From Alisma plantago-aquatica (Eukaryota > Streptophyta > Magnoliopsida > Alismatales > Alismataceae): DNA of 64,000 bases. The stretch is taken from the NCBI GenBank assembly GCA_963693085.1, contig OY856409.1:657182591-657246590 (forward strand), in the 5' to 3' direction. Made by a program: the position numbers and the translations under genes. This document shows positions 23,490-35,560 of the stretch, in pieces (position 1 is the stretch's first letter; each line of letters opens with the position of its first letter). Below the pieces are notes generated by a model that was not told the DNA's origin, did no database searches, and saw nothing but the letters and a program-made list of their open reading frames with translations.

Positions 23490-24290
23490 ATAATGGGTTT
23501 TAAAAAAAAACCACCAGTTCCCATGTTAAGCAAAACCATTGATTTGAATGTCAAAGAAAACCATAGGTTTACATAGATACACTGGGAAAACCATTGATAT
23601 ATGTACCTAGTGAAGCCATTATTTCTTGAACTTAGTTGATTAACTATTGCATAAACTAGTAGAGCCATTGGTTATCAACAATATGTGAAATCAGTTCTTC
23701 TATACTAAGTAAAAACCATTATTTCAAGTGCTAGATAGACCAATGTTTGATGTGCTAGGTAGACCATCGTTTGTGAACATAGGAAAACCATCAATTGTAA
23801 ATACTAAGTAAACCATCAGTTATGAATACTAGGTAAACCATCGGTTGTGAACATGAGATAAGCCATCAATTCTCATACTAAACATAACCATTGATTGTGA
23901 ACACTACTTAAACCATCAATTGTCAAGACTAAGTGGAATCATATCTTCTACACCAAGTACAAACCATCTTTTCCAACATTAATCAAACCCTCAATTCTTC
24001 TACTCGAGGAGAGCATCAACTTTGGTATCAAACTTTCCCATCAATGCTTGAATGAAGAGTGACCATCGATGCTCAAACTAAGCAAAACCCTTGTTTCACT
24101 TACTAGTAAAACCATCATTTGAGATTCACAGGGAAAACCATCAAATTAGCAAATAAGTGGAAACCATTGATTGGCATGGGGAGTCAAACCATCTTTTATA
24201 GGGCTAAGTTAGAAATCAGTTCATAACACCTAAGGAGAAACCATTGTTTCAAGGAAACAAAACCATCAAATTCCATAAACATTCAAGGAT
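23490..24290. repeat. Degenerate minisatellite of ~25 bp in the element C LTR
   Basis: Units centred on AAACCATCRRTTNTNAAYA (plus strand) recur about every 25 bases, for example AAACCATCAGTTATGAATAC, then AAACCATCGGTTGTGAACAT. I count roughly thirty recognisable units, some with the core altered to CATTG. The other LTR of this element is truncated before this region, so internal comparison is impossible here. Confidence 0.75.
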
Positions 24291-24934
24291 TAGGTAGCAT
24301 ACTTCAAAAGAAGATCACGTACAAGATCTAGAGGTAGTTTTTCTAAAGAAGTAATTCTATATAAGCTCAAACTCTACTTCAAAGGGATCATCTTTCTACA
24401 TGTTACTACGTTTTTAGGGAAAGATCTACATAGATCAAGTTAAAATCAAGAAATAAATGGGATGAAAGTTATATAACTCACCTCAAGGAGGGTGATGATT
24501 GTCTAAAAGCAAGGTAGCTTGAAAGAGAGAAGAGAAACCCTAGATTTATCACTCCAAACGTTCCAAGCTAGCTCCCTTCCTCAAGAACAAGGAAGACCTA
24601 GGGAAAAAGAGAGGGAAGAAGAAGTTCTTCAACCACATGCTCAAATTTTACCAAGAACACCATGAATTCGGCCAAATAAGAAGAGAGAAGAAGAAGGGAA
24701 GTAAGAAAAACAAAGATAAGGAAAATGATCTTACTTGCTTAGGTTAAGAAGCTAAGTTAGGAAGCTCCAAATGATCTTAGAGAGGGTAGATCCAAACCCT
24801 AGAGAAACATGCAACTAAGCTTGACCAAGATTCTCCTCTATAACCCTTTTTCTTCCACTAAGAAAGAGGTTTGGACCTGACAAGCAACAAGAAGATGATG
24901 TAGATGTGTAAAGAGCTGTTTAGGTGGAAGGAGA

Positions 24935-24952
24935 GGGGTATATAAAGTTAGG
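24935..24952 (-). promoter_or_regulatory. Possible TATA box of the element C LTR
   Basis: The minus strand reads CTTTATATACCCCTC. It lies downstream of the LTR start in a pyrimidine-rich context. Position and composition only; weak evidence. Confidence 0.3.
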
Positions 24953-25674
24953 ACGAATGAGGAAGGTGGGTTGAGGGTTGAAAGCATGCATGCCATGTGT
25001 ACAAAGGTTGAAACCTCCCATCCATGCAAAACAGACCTATCGTAAGATCAGGTACCTAGGTGAACCACCAATTTGCACCTAACCTTGGAACACCATCGAG
25101 TTCTAGCATCAAATGGACCATCAGATCATGCCCTAACATATCCTCTTATGCAACCATGATCCACCATCGATTGATGTATCCCACATAGAAAAAACATTGA
25201 GTGTTGTTCCTAAAGAGTAAACCATCAAATCTCATGCAAAAAAAGAAGACCATTGGATCCCATAAACTCATAGTGGAACCATAGGATCCCTACCATATAA
25301 ACAAAAGCCATTGAGTTAAGGTCCTTAGGTGAGAAACCCTAGGTCCTCAACCTTAAGTTAGAGAACACCCCACATCCTATGGTGCATTTAGGTGTTTCAA
25401 AGATACAACTATATCAAACATGTTATGAAAAATTATGAGGCACTTCACACATGTGAAAATTATAGGAAAACCCCAAAAATGGGAAAATTGTATAAAAGTC
25501 CATATAAACACATAAATTGTAAAACTCAATAAAAAATGTCCAAACTAGACTAAACTTGAAACTTAGATTTATCACATGATATCAAATCATGGATTAGGGT
25601 TTGATTAAGGTTTTAAGAACCCAATTAAGATAAGCAAGCATGTTTAACCATAAGGCCAAGTCAGGGGTCTTATA

Positions 25675-26430
25675 GGATTGACTAAAAATAGGTTCAACTT
25701 GGGCTTTGATTTCAGCCTCCTTCTTTCTCTTAAACTCTCTCTTCTTCTCTTTCTTCTTCCTCTCACTTTTCAAGTTTCACTTTAAAAGATTGTAGATTTC
25801 CTATGATCTCTTCAATAGGAATTTCACCCAGAGACTTTTTTTCTTCAATGGTAGTCACCTTTTTTTCTCCAATGATTGGGAAAATACTTAAGGATCTTTG
25901 AGTTTATCTTTTCTTGATCCATATGATGACCTAGGATGGAAAGATGATTTACTATGGTGTTGAGCCTTGAGTAAATTTTAGCCACTCTTTCCTTTGTTCC
26001 CATCTTGAAGTTTTCAACAAGAGCGTTAAACAGATAGACTCTACTTATGTTCACTTGTTTTGTCCCCTCATAAATGACACATAAATTTCTCCATATATCA
26101 TAGGTCATGTCACAAGAAGAAATACAGTTGAACTCGATGGAGGAAAGAGAGGCAGATAGGATGTTGATGGCTTTTGCATTTGAGGTTGCTTTCTTTGAAG
26201 TAGCCTCATTCCATACTTACACCTTTGTCTCTTATTGCTTGTATCGAAGATCCACCATTATACATAGCTCTAGACTTGATCCTCAGATCTAGAATTGTGT
26301 TCTTCTCTTCCAATAGTGGAAGTTGCTTCCATAAAAGATTAAAATGTCGATGTAGTATCTCCCACCTTGATTATCACACATGTTCTCCTACTTGTGGAAG
26401 TATTGCTTGCAGATACCTACTCTAATACCA
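25675..26430 (-). pseudogene. Element D: SIRE-like Ty1-copia Gag, N-terminal part
   Basis: The frame 26108-25845 reads MTYDIWRNLCVIYEGTKQVN, then FNALVENFKMGTKERV. It is closely similar to the Gag of element E (39693-40004, IWYKLCITYEGTKQLKE). This is the UBN2-type capsid domain of copia elements. Upstream to 26400 the N-terminal part is broken by stops. The region then ends at 25675, where element C's LTR starts. The lysine-rich downstream part of Gag is visible at 25690-25800. Protease and polymerase are absent, having been cut away or displaced by C. Confidence 0.75.
26413..26424 (-). other. Primer-binding site of element D
   Basis: In the region 26411-26431 the minus strand reads TTGGTATTAGAGTAGG, a decayed form of TGGTATCAGAGC. 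It lies between the LTR end (TTATTGGATC on the plus strand) and the gag start. Confidence 0.55.
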
Positions 26431-26705
26431 ATTATTGGATCTATAATGGGCTCTAAAGGAGGTGAATAGAGATAAAACCACTTAAACAAAATTCATTAGA
26501 CCTTCAAGTTATATCCCAAGAGAATGTTGCATATATGAAAATTTGAGTACAACTAAACACACATAGCAAGGGAGAGAGAGAATGAACAAGCACCAAATAA
26601 AATAAGTTATACATAGTGGTTATAACCTCCAAACTAAGAGATGTACATCCATTTCCTAGAGAGGGAAACCTCTAGGATTTTCAACCATGTCTTTGTCACA
26701 TCCTA
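26431..26705 (-). mobile_element. Element D: partial LTR of SIRE type
   Basis: It aligns with 29595-29860 and 40155-40410, the LTR ends of element E: GGATCTATAATGGGCTCTAA, AGACCTTCAAGTTATAT, and the CTAGAGAGGGAAACCTCTAGGA block. Similarity stops near 26705, giving only about 275 of the expected 1450 bases. Confidence 0.65.
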
Positions 26706-29240
26706 ATTAGTGGAACCTAGACAAGTCAATAATAATTGTATCAATGAAAATGTAAATAGGTTAATAGTGAGGTATATGTGTCAAAATATATTAGTTTCTA
26801 GACAATTTTGTTTTTATATGAGTGTATATTAAACCACAAGGGTGAAAGGATAATTTAAAAACATTGCATGATGCTATTGTTTTATATCTAATCACATCTA
26901 ACATTGAGATATAAGTTGAAAAAAATGTCCCATGAAACTGGGTTGACATCCGTATTTTAGAGGAAAAGATGCAGTCTAGAGGATCTTTTATAGAAATAGA
27001 TAACTTATAGATTTAATATTAATAAGATATGGATTAGAGGTATATGTTTGTATTTAATATATTATGATATGATGGAACAAGTTTTGTGAATTCAGAAGTG
27101 TTTTTGATAATGCTCGATAAGAAAGTTAAAAAAATAGTTGATAATTTTGAGCAACATGTAATATGAGTTTGGAGGATAATACATCAAATCTTGTTTTTTA
27201 AATTTAAGAAATTTTAGTATCTTGTTGGAAATGATTAAGCCAGATAGTTTTTGGCAAATATCTCAATTGGATGTTTATTTTGAAAAAATGGAAAAGTCCA
27301 AGAACTTTATGACTCCTTTCATGGATAAAAGAATCGATGGAAGTTGATAATGCAATTATTTCATTGGAGATATAATATGATTCACATATTAAATACCAAA
27401 TTAGATATTATAGTATGTCATTGTCACCTACCTTGCCTTGGACAATGAAGGGTAAGGGAAGTTAGTGGAGCCCTACTAGACTTGGATGGGTAAAAATATT
27501 TGTTGACTGACAGTTCTTTTAAGGAAAAGTTGTTATGTATATATATAAAAAACACTTAGAAGGAAAAATTCTTCTCCTCCCTGTGAAGTAGATACGACTT
27601 TGTTTATCACTTTCTCCAATTGAGGTGCTATCTATCTCATAGAATTTTTAGGAAATATTTAATGGATCTTCTGAGAACAATATCATACAATGATTGAAGA
27701 AACTTAGAGTGATTTTATTTATTTTGAAAAGACGTTATGTGCATGTTATTTGAAAAAAAGTAACTACTACATAACATGTCTACTGAAAATATTTACTGAC
27801 TTTTACATCCTTTTTCAGAACATTAATAAATGGGTAGTTATCAATATTCTTATTTAGAAATTTATATTTTTGGAAAGGTTGAATGATTTTAATTATATAT
27901 TGTTAAAAATATAGTCAATATAAAAACCATATATTTAAAGCATAGGTAGTTAAAGTAAATGACTGATTATTTTTCTTGTTATATCTAAAGGTATGAATAA
28001 TAGACTACCGTGCTATCAATTTTAGAAGGGCGGTGCATAAGTTGGATATTACAAAAAAAGTGTTTGTATTGATTCGTCACCTTCTAAATACAATTGGGAA
28101 GCATGATATGGAAAAAGAAATTCAATCATAGACAATGGGAGATGATTTTAATAAGAATAGGAAATGATGTCTTCAATGAGTAATTAAATTTGGTTTACAG
28201 TGTCGTAGCCTATTGAAAATCCTTAAATCACCATCTTAAAATCTATTATATCTTGTTATAGTCAAAGGGAAAGTAATTAGATGTTCGTTAAACATGATAT
28301 ATCAATAATGCACTAGTATTTTGAGTATGTATATGAGGTAATATTTATCTAACATGGAACTTCAAAATAACTAAGGTATTATTTTTAGTTTACCTTAAAC
28401 AACTATTTGTATCAACTTGTGTTTTATGTTAGACACTAGCATTAATTATTGGAAAGATGCATGCAATAATATGTTGAGTCGTACGTTATGGCAACATGTA
28501 CATTTATATTAATAATTTCTTTTTGGCAAAACATGTTATCTATTATCTAGTAACCTTTTTGATCGAAAAGATGATAAGTATGATCATTTCTGAATCTTGT
28601 AGATCCATTATGATCAACCTACGCGTCTCTACAGAAAGATAATAAAATGATATTTCTATGTCGCACCCTTACACTAGAAACCAACTTGACTTCTCCAAGC
28701 CTCTCATTTTCCTCCTCTACTATTTTTTGTGAATCTCTTCTCTTGGTCAAGGATGTTTGCAAGCATGTTTCTTAAGCCAGTCTTGAGCCTATTTGTATCA
28801 TAATGTTGTTGCACAAAAATTAATCAGAAATTAGTTGTCCGTGCATAATGCAAAAATGATATAAGATGGTGAATGATGAGTGATTGAAGTGTACGCATGG
28901 ACTCACATGTTTTCCACAAAGATGGTGGTTGATCTATAGCTCCTTCCCATTATCCAGTACATATTTCTATCATTCTAATGTTTTGCATAACAGTACATAT
29001 GACAATAGTGTGGTGGTTTTAGGATGTTCTGAGGTTGATTCATGAGACTGATGAAAGTATTTCATTATTGGATGTTGATAGCTATGTTGGTATTTTGTCA
29101 GATGTGGCAACGTAACACGTATTGGTGCATTGTACGTGAAGGCTTGGGGAAGGTTAGATCTTGTAGTCTTTGTGGATTTAGTTTACTTGTATTTCACACG
29201 AGACCTGTTGAGGTTAAGAGCTAGGACATTATGCCATAGA
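26706..29240. other. AT-rich stretch without recognisable gene
   Basis: About 2.5 kb, strongly AT-rich, with no open frame above 60 codons that resembles a known family and no terminal repeat that I can find. It may be highly decayed transposon sequence, since it lies between a SIRE scrap and a gypsy protease scrap. I cannot show this. Confidence 0.5.
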
Positions 29241-29594
29241 AACCATGGATGTCCTGAGGACACATAATAAGGAGCTTTGTGTGTCCTACACAAAATTCTT
29301 GATAGATTTGTGTACCTTCAAGAGGAAGAAAACATGAAGAACATTGAGGCGAGTCAAGATCAATAAGCAAGTGAGATCTATTCTGCAACACATCACACCA
29401 AAGAAGAGAAAAGACCATGAGGAACCCATCATTTCCTGCTACATTGGAACTCATCGTATATTCCAACCACTTCTTGACTTGAGTTCTAGCGTGAATTTGA
29501 TGCCCTATGATGTGTATGTCAAATTAAACTTGGTATGAAGATCATGTTGTGAGAGATTGGGAGAGGACCATGTTGGAAGAAGAGGGAAATGCCT
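29241..29594 (+). pseudogene. Gypsy protease scrap (Tat/Athila type)
   Basis: Two adjacent reading segments give YTKFLIDLCTFKRKK and then, at 29344-29538, HEEPIISCYIGTHRIFQPLL followed by DLSSSVNLMPYDVY. This is the linker and retropepsin region of Tat/Athila-like gypsy elements, with the active site D-L-S in place of D-L/S-G. No reverse transcriptase follows, because element E begins at 29595. The rest of the host element may be in 41601-42300 or lost. Confidence 0.65.
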
Positions 29595-31083
29595 TGTTGG
29601 ATCTAGGGCTCTAGAGGGGGGGTTGAATAGAGCTTTAAAACTTGCACAACAATAGTTAGACCTTCAAATTATATCAATTAAAACTCAATGATAAAAGGGA
29701 ATTTGAAGTCCTATCTAAACAAGCATAGCAAGTATGAGAGAGATTGAAACATACAATTAGACAAGGTGTTTAGAGTGGTTCCAATCTCCCAACTAGGAGA
29801 CCGCCAGTCCACTACCTAGAAAGGTAAATTTCAAGGACTTTGCAACCCATGTATACTTATATTCCATTATAAGACATACAAGAAGACCACCTTACACCCA
29901 AGGGATTACCTATCAAAGAGCTAGTCTTCTACCTCACAACATGTCTTACCCACTCTTGCAAGCAACTCGATTCCTACTCCTAGGACATCTCCTCCTTGCA
30001 ACAAGTCTTCAGCCTTGAGGATTTACCCACCAAGCTCCTTGGATCTTCCGCCTTGTCCTTCTCTTTCACTTGGAGAAGATCTTCATACATTCTTCAGCCT
30101 TGAAGAATAAGAACAACTCCTCCTTCAATCGGAGAAGATCACTTCAACCTTTTCTCATGGAGAAAGGGGATTGGGAAGTGGATAGATGAAGAGATTTCCA
30201 AGGTAACAATGAGGTAGCCTCTTATAGCATTCCTAACTCACTCATAATCACAAAATGCTTTGTAAGTGAGAGACATAAAGGGGCTCAAAGGGGTTTAGAA
30301 AACTAAATGAGAGAGATAAAGGGGCTCAAATGGGTTTAGAAAACTCAACTATAGTAAGAATTAAGGATAGCATGAATGAGCAACCTTGGCATGAACTCCA
30401 AGAGGTCCTATTTATAAATGGGGGTGTTCCTTTAAGTGTGAGATCACTTAAGAACAAAAACTAGCCATTTTGCAACATGCAACAAACATATTTTTGATTC
30501 TAACAACTCTCCAATGATTGGAATCATTTTTTATGTGTTTTCCATACAATTTCAATAAAGGTAAACTGAATGATACACTAACCGACAAAGCCAAAAATGA
30601 CTGGTCGAGTTTGTCCTGGGGTATCTTGACTGATTCAACAAAATCAACTTAGGGTAGAAAATTGGTCAGTCAAGTTCTATGAGTGTACAACATAGCCGAT
30701 CCAATCACTTCCAAAAATCCATCATCCGATCGGTCGAGATTCAAACTTGATTGATAAAGTTGTTGTGATGAATTTTACAAAATGATTTTAAAGTGATCAA
30801 ATGATGGAATTAAGTGTCCCTAATTTTTTCTCATCTTAGTTACAAGTAATATCATCAATAACAATGATTAAAAAGGTGTTGTAAGGTGATTTGGAGTGTT
30901 TTCCACAAAAGTGCATTTACATTGCTTTTGACTTACACTTCAACAAGGTACGACTTGGTGAATTTGATCATTTTCATGTACCTCATACCTAAAATTTATC
31001 TTAAATAAACATATTAGATACATATGAATGGAATGGTTAAGTCATTATCAAAATATGGATAATGTATAACTCTCAAGTCAACA
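29595..31083 (-). mobile_element. Element E: 3' LTR (1489 bp)
   Basis: On the minus strand it runs from TGTTGACTTGAGAG (31083) to GATCCAACA (29595). It matches 40155-41600 along its length, with small indels. It contains TATAAATA on the minus strand at 30416-30409 and, upstream of that, words such as GATCGG and GGTCGAG at 30590-30780. The polypurine tract AAAAAGGGGGAGAA abuts it at 31097-31084. Confidence 0.85.
30409..30416 (-). promoter_or_regulatory. TATA box of the element E LTR
   Basis: The minus strand reads CATTTATAAATAGGACC. The equivalent site in the 5' LTR (near 40911) has decayed to a form with TCTAGA. It lies about 670 bases into the LTR, downstream of the CGAT-word stretch. Confidence 0.5.
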
Positions 31084-31097
31084 TTCTCCCCCTTTTT
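31084..31097 (-). other. Polypurine tract of element E
   Basis: The minus strand reads AAAAAGGGGGAGAA directly before the LTR start TGTTGAC. It is a textbook position and composition for priming plus-strand synthesis. Confidence 0.75.
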
Positions 31098-31270
31098 GAA
31101 AATGAGAAACCATTCCTCGATCATATTGAAAGGGTATGTAAAGTTATACCTTAGCCTTGTAAATTGCACATGGATTCATAATTTGAACAATGTGAATTGC
31201 TCCCCCTCAATCTATGCTCACTCTTACCTGCATAGTTAGTCTTTCTACACAAAGCTATATAACATGTATA

Positions 31271-33785
31271 CTACATGGTCCTTTAGAAAGTCACATGATA
31301 AAACATATACTAGACATGAAAAGGATCATATAGACAGTGAAAACAATATGGTTGAGCTTCAAAACATATCAAACTTCCCTCCTCCTTTCCACATTATCAA
31401 AAAGTAAGGGGGTAGAAGAGCATAAAAACATGTCTTCTCCAAGCACAACCAAAAACATGTAATCCACAAGATAAACCATGCAATCTCATAATACACATCA
31501 AACATAGACGAGGTAAAGAGAAATAGTCAATCCAATGTCACAATCAAAATATGGATAATATACCACAAACACATGAGATACTATCAATTAGAGAGTAAGG
31601 GTACATATGATTAAGATTACAACACTGAAAACATATTCTCAAAACAACTACAAGCTAAATGAGGAAAGAACCATGATGATAAAAAATAGTACATCTTAGA
31701 TAATGTGCCCATATGTCTTAAGTGTAAAATAGTCTAGAAAGATATATATGATAAACATCTAAAGACTAAAAATTAAAACATCTATGTCATCTATTTCCAA
31801 AGGGTCATCATCAACAACATCAGCCTCGAGCTCGTAGTCCTCATCATTGTTTGAAGGTGCATGAGAGACAACAACAACTTCATCACCAGAGGCACCACCA
31901 AAGCCATCATCTGAACCATCATCAGGGCCGTCATCCTCAAGGGCCTCCTCATCAACAGAAGCTTCCTCATCAGCCTGATTGGGCATCTCCTCATCAACAG
32001 AAGGACCAAAACCGTGACCAGGACACATGACATCCTGCTTGTCCCAAGACATGCCAAGATCATGTAGCTCCTTAGCTTGAGGGAAAGAGGGAGCATAAGT
32101 ACCAATGTTGGAAAGCATGGTAGCAAGGGGGCCAACAATTAGAGGAAGCACTCCAGGGGTAGGTTCAGGGCCAGGTCCACTAGAAATAGAGGGTGGGGCA
32201 GCAGAAATAATTGGTGGAGGGGCTGGGTAGAAGTGACTATATGCATAGGAAGCATAGCTACCGCCTGGATAAGGCAGGTAGGTAGGGTAAGGATGGGTAC
32301 ATGACATGTTCATGGTGGAAATGATTTGGTAGAGGTCTTGATGCATGTGCTCCTGAACCTATTGGTTGTACTCTTGCTGATGCACCATGTAGCCCATGAG
32401 GGCTTCATTGGATACATGAAACGAGGCATATGTAGGTTGGGATGGCAGGAGGTGGAGGTGCCTGGGTGGAGGTAGAGGCTCCAAGTATAGTGGAAGAGGA
32501 TGTAGGCAAAAGTTTTTTCTTGATTGTGGTCTCACTGATACAAACTCCTTTTCGATAGGGTTTGTAATGAAGATCATAAACAAGTGACCTCTCAGTCACA
32601 AAGGTGAAAATACCACATATTAGGGCTGGGTAGGGTGGTTGGGTACCACATACTACATGGTCCTTTAGCAAGTCACATGATAAAACATATACTAGACACA
32701 AAAAGGATCATATAGACAGTGAAAACAATATGGTTGAGCTTCAAAACATCTCAAACTTCTCTCCCCCTTTTGACATTATAAAAAAGTAAGGGGGTAGAAG
32801 AGCACAAAAACATGTCTTCTCCAAGCACAACCAAAAACATGTAATCTACAAGATAAACCATGAAGTCTCATAATACGCATCAAATAGAGATGAGGTAAAG
32901 AGAAACAATCAATCCAATGCCATAATCAAAATATGGGTAACGTACCACAGACACATGAGATACTGTCAACCAGAGAGCAAGGGTACATATGATTAAAATT
33001 ACAACACTGAAAACATGTTCTTAAAACAACTACAAGCTAAATGAGGAAAGCAACATGATGATAAAAAAATAGTACATCTCATATAATGTGCCCAGATGTC
33101 TTAAGTACAAAATAGTCTAGAAAGATATATATGATCAACATCTAAAGACTAAAAATTAATACATCTAAACATCTATGACATCTATGTCTAGAGGGTCATC
33201 ATCAGCAGGATCGACCTCGGGCTCGTAGTCCTCATCACTATTTGAAGGTGCATCAGAGACAACAACAACTTCATCACCAGAGGCACCAGCAAACCCATCA
33301 TCCAAACCATCATCAAGGCCGTCATCCTTAGGGGCCTCCTCATCAGAAAAAGCTTCCTCATCAGCCTGATCAGGCATCTCCTCATCGACAGAAAGACCAA
33401 AATCATGACCGGGCCACATGTCATTCTATTTGTCCCAAGACATGCCAAGATTATGTAACTCCTTGGCCTAAGGGAAAGAGGGAGCAGAAGTGCCAATGTT
33501 GGAAAGCATGGTGAAAGGGGGCAACAGTCAGAGGAAGCACTTTAGGGGTAGGTGCAGGGGCTGGTCCACTGGCAATAGAGGATGGGGCAGAAAAAGCAAC
33601 AGGTGGAGGGGCCAGGTAGAAGTGACTATATGCATAGGAAGCATAGCCACCACCTGGATAAGGCTGGTAGGCATGGTAAGGATGGACACATGACATGTTC
33701 ATGGTGGACATGATTTGGCAGAGCTCCTGATGCATGTGCTCCTAAACCTGTAGGTTGTACTCCTACTGATGCACCATGTAACCCA
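31271..33785 (-). repeat. 1.38-kb tandem duplication inside element E
   Basis: 31271 onward (TACTACATGGTCCTTTAGAA) is repeated from 32650 (TACTACATGGTCCTTTAGCA). Copy one is 31271-32649; copy two is 32650 to about 33785, shortened by a deletion of roughly 250 bases at its far end. Both copies hold the C-terminal part of the envelope-like ORF and its 3' untranslated stretch. The copies have diverged by scattered substitutions, so the event is not recent. Confidence 0.85.
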
Positions 33786-34554
33786 CTCTCAAAGTCAAAG
33801 TAGGTCATGTGGTGGAGAATGTATCTAGACCACTTAAATCCTATGTTCTTCAAAAGACAATACATAATCACTATGATATTCTCTACAATTTTAGTATGAT
33901 TCTTCTTGGGGTGAATATTGTAGTTGACTACCGGAGCGATGATGTAGTTTTTGAGACCCAAGGAAGATTATGGTATGGTAGATTTATTCCTATAGGGTGT
34001 TTAAGGCTTCTTCAAGAACTTATGAATATCAAGGAGAGTAATTTCATAGTGCTTGTAGAGAGACTCAGGGTCAAGCAATTCAAAATACCCAAGATAATCT
34101 TTCCTCTATGTGTTGGTGACCTCAGTACCATTGAAGAACATATTCAAGGTATCTTCTGTGATAGTGAGTTTCTTATCGATAGTCATAGAGGTGAGAATAA
34201 CTTGAGTATTAGGACGGGGCACAAGAGAGTCATCGTTCCATGAAATATTGGCATAAAATTCATGGGCCACTTTGGTGCTTGTGATAGAGTTATGAAAGCA
34301 CATGAATTCTACGCTCAAGGCAACAAGGTGATGGTTGTAGATTAACTCAGATACCTCATCTATCACCTCTTGTTTACACACGTGAGGCTCAAAAATGGCA
34401 TAAAAGGAAAGGGGTTCCTTGGAAGGAACTCTTGATAGTGATTGAGATCCTTGGTTGAAACAAAGAAGGTGTCATCATATGAAATGGGGCAAGAAGATGA
34501 GGAAGATGAGGGTTTTCTCGTAGAAATGACCTTCTTTCTTTGGTTGGATGCCAT
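31759..34554 (-). pseudogene. Element E: envelope-like ORF of SIRE type, with duplicated C-terminal half
   Basis: Downstream of pol on the same strand, a reading frame starts at 34554 (MASNQRKKVISTRKPSSSSS). After one frameshift near 34390 it continues in another phase to about 33626. It contains TIDKKLTITEDTLNMFF and, at about 33920-33800, NIHPKKNHTKIVENIIVIM followed by GFKWSRYILHHM. This fits the envelope-like proteins annotated after pol in plant SIRE elements. A Pro/Tyr-rich part and an acidic tail (DEEMPNQADEEASVDEEALE) appear twice, at 33735-33165 and 32346-31759, owing to the tandem duplication. Internal stops include 34106, about 34020 and 33968. I saw no clear signal peptide or membrane segment. 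Whether the family is truly an envelope is unsettled. Confidence 0.65.
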
Positions 34555-35112
34555 GGATGGAGATTTAGAGAAGAAGGAGATCTGACACTAGAGGAAACCA
34601 CCACCAAAGGTCATGTAACCACCTAGGACAACTAGTAAAAGGTGCTAGGTAGGTCAAACAGAGGTTTTCTAGGGCTAGGAAAGGGAAGTTGAGGCTAGGG
34701 TTGAGGTTTTATGGGGATTGGAGTGAGGTCTGTTGACTTTTTTCTAGTTGAGAGGGAGAATATTTGGCTGAAACCTAATTAAAATTTGGTCCAACCCAAC
34801 CATCAACCGTGTTCTGAGAGAAAGAAACTCGACTGAATGACTTTTTACATAAGCCCTTGACAACGAATCGGTCGAGTTAGCAACTCGATCGATAGAAAGT
34901 CTATCCCAAACTTAGAAATTATAGTTTCTAGCCATTTGAGTGATAATTAAATATTTTCTATTCCATTTTGTATTTTAAACATACTTAGGCACATTCCACT
35001 CATCATGGGGTACTATTTTGTGATAAAACAAGTGTTTGCAAAAAAATACCCAAAACAAGCAAAAACAAGGCATAAGAACATGCAATTTTAGCACTTTAGA
35101 AGGCAAGGGTGT
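34555..35112 (-). other. Spacer between pol and the envelope-like ORF of element E
   Basis: No open frame is seen. It contains minus-strand CGAT words (for example AACTCGACC and CGATCGAGTT near 34800-34900) like those in the element's LTRs. It may hold the leader of a separate transcript, but nothing proves it. Confidence 0.5.
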
Positions 35113-35560
35113 TCAAGACATGAGCAAAGCATATAGGATAGAAAACAAATAACTAGAAAGCATATCATATTCATCCAACACAACTATGAGTAGTTTAGAT
35201 CTAATGAAATTAAATTTCTCTCTCGCTAGAGGTTTAGTAAAAATGTCCGCCAACTGATTTTTCGAGTCCACATGCATGATATAAATATCCTTTTTGGCAA
35301 TGTGACCACAAATAAAATGATGAAGAACCTCTATATGCTTGGCTCTACTATGAAATATAAGATTGTAAGATAAATTGATTGCACTAGTATTGTCACAATA
35401 GATAGGAGAAACATCAAGATAAATGTTAAAGTCTTGGAGCATTTGCTTCATCCATATAACCTGGGTACAACTACTCTTGGCTGCAATGTATTTAGCCTCG
35501 ATAGTTGATAGAGACAATGTGCTCTGTTTCTTGGAAAACCAAGACACCAAGCATGGTCTT
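35113..35560 (-). pseudogene. Element E: RNase H, C-terminal end of Pol
   Basis: The 145-codon frame 35550-35113 reads MVSWFSKKQSTLSLSTIEAK, IYCDNTSAINLSYN, and ends with QLADIFTKPLAREKFNFIRS. This is the classic C-terminus of Ty1-copia Pol. The catalytic Glu (in STIEAKY) and Asp (in YCDNTSAI) are present. This is the best-preserved part of element E's pol. Confidence 0.88.

Larger units (their letters stand above)
21716..25674 (-). mobile_element. Element C: complete 5' LTR (3959 bp)
   Basis: It runs on the minus strand from TATAAGACCCC (25674; the expected first dinucleotide TG is TA) to TTGCCACA (21716), next to the primer site. Its length is close to element B's 3950 bp, and both share the ends and the GAGTAATCTCA motif, so the two are relatives. 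It holds a 25-base degenerate repeat array (23490-24290). No protein gene is seen. Confidence 0.85.

Noticed and set aside
23490..24290. CRISPR-like array, because of regular ~25-base units
   Set aside because: Repeats are degenerate and contiguous with no unique spacers of constant length, and the context is a plant LTR retrotransposon.
29042..29224. 60-codon plus-strand frame before the gypsy protease scrap
   Set aside because: No recognisable motif and no continuity with the protease frame; likely chance.
31791..32138. Minus-strand frame rich in Met and Leu, resembling a membrane segment
   Set aside because: It is an out-of-frame reading of the acidic tail of the envelope-like ORF, produced by repeated GAT/GAA codons.
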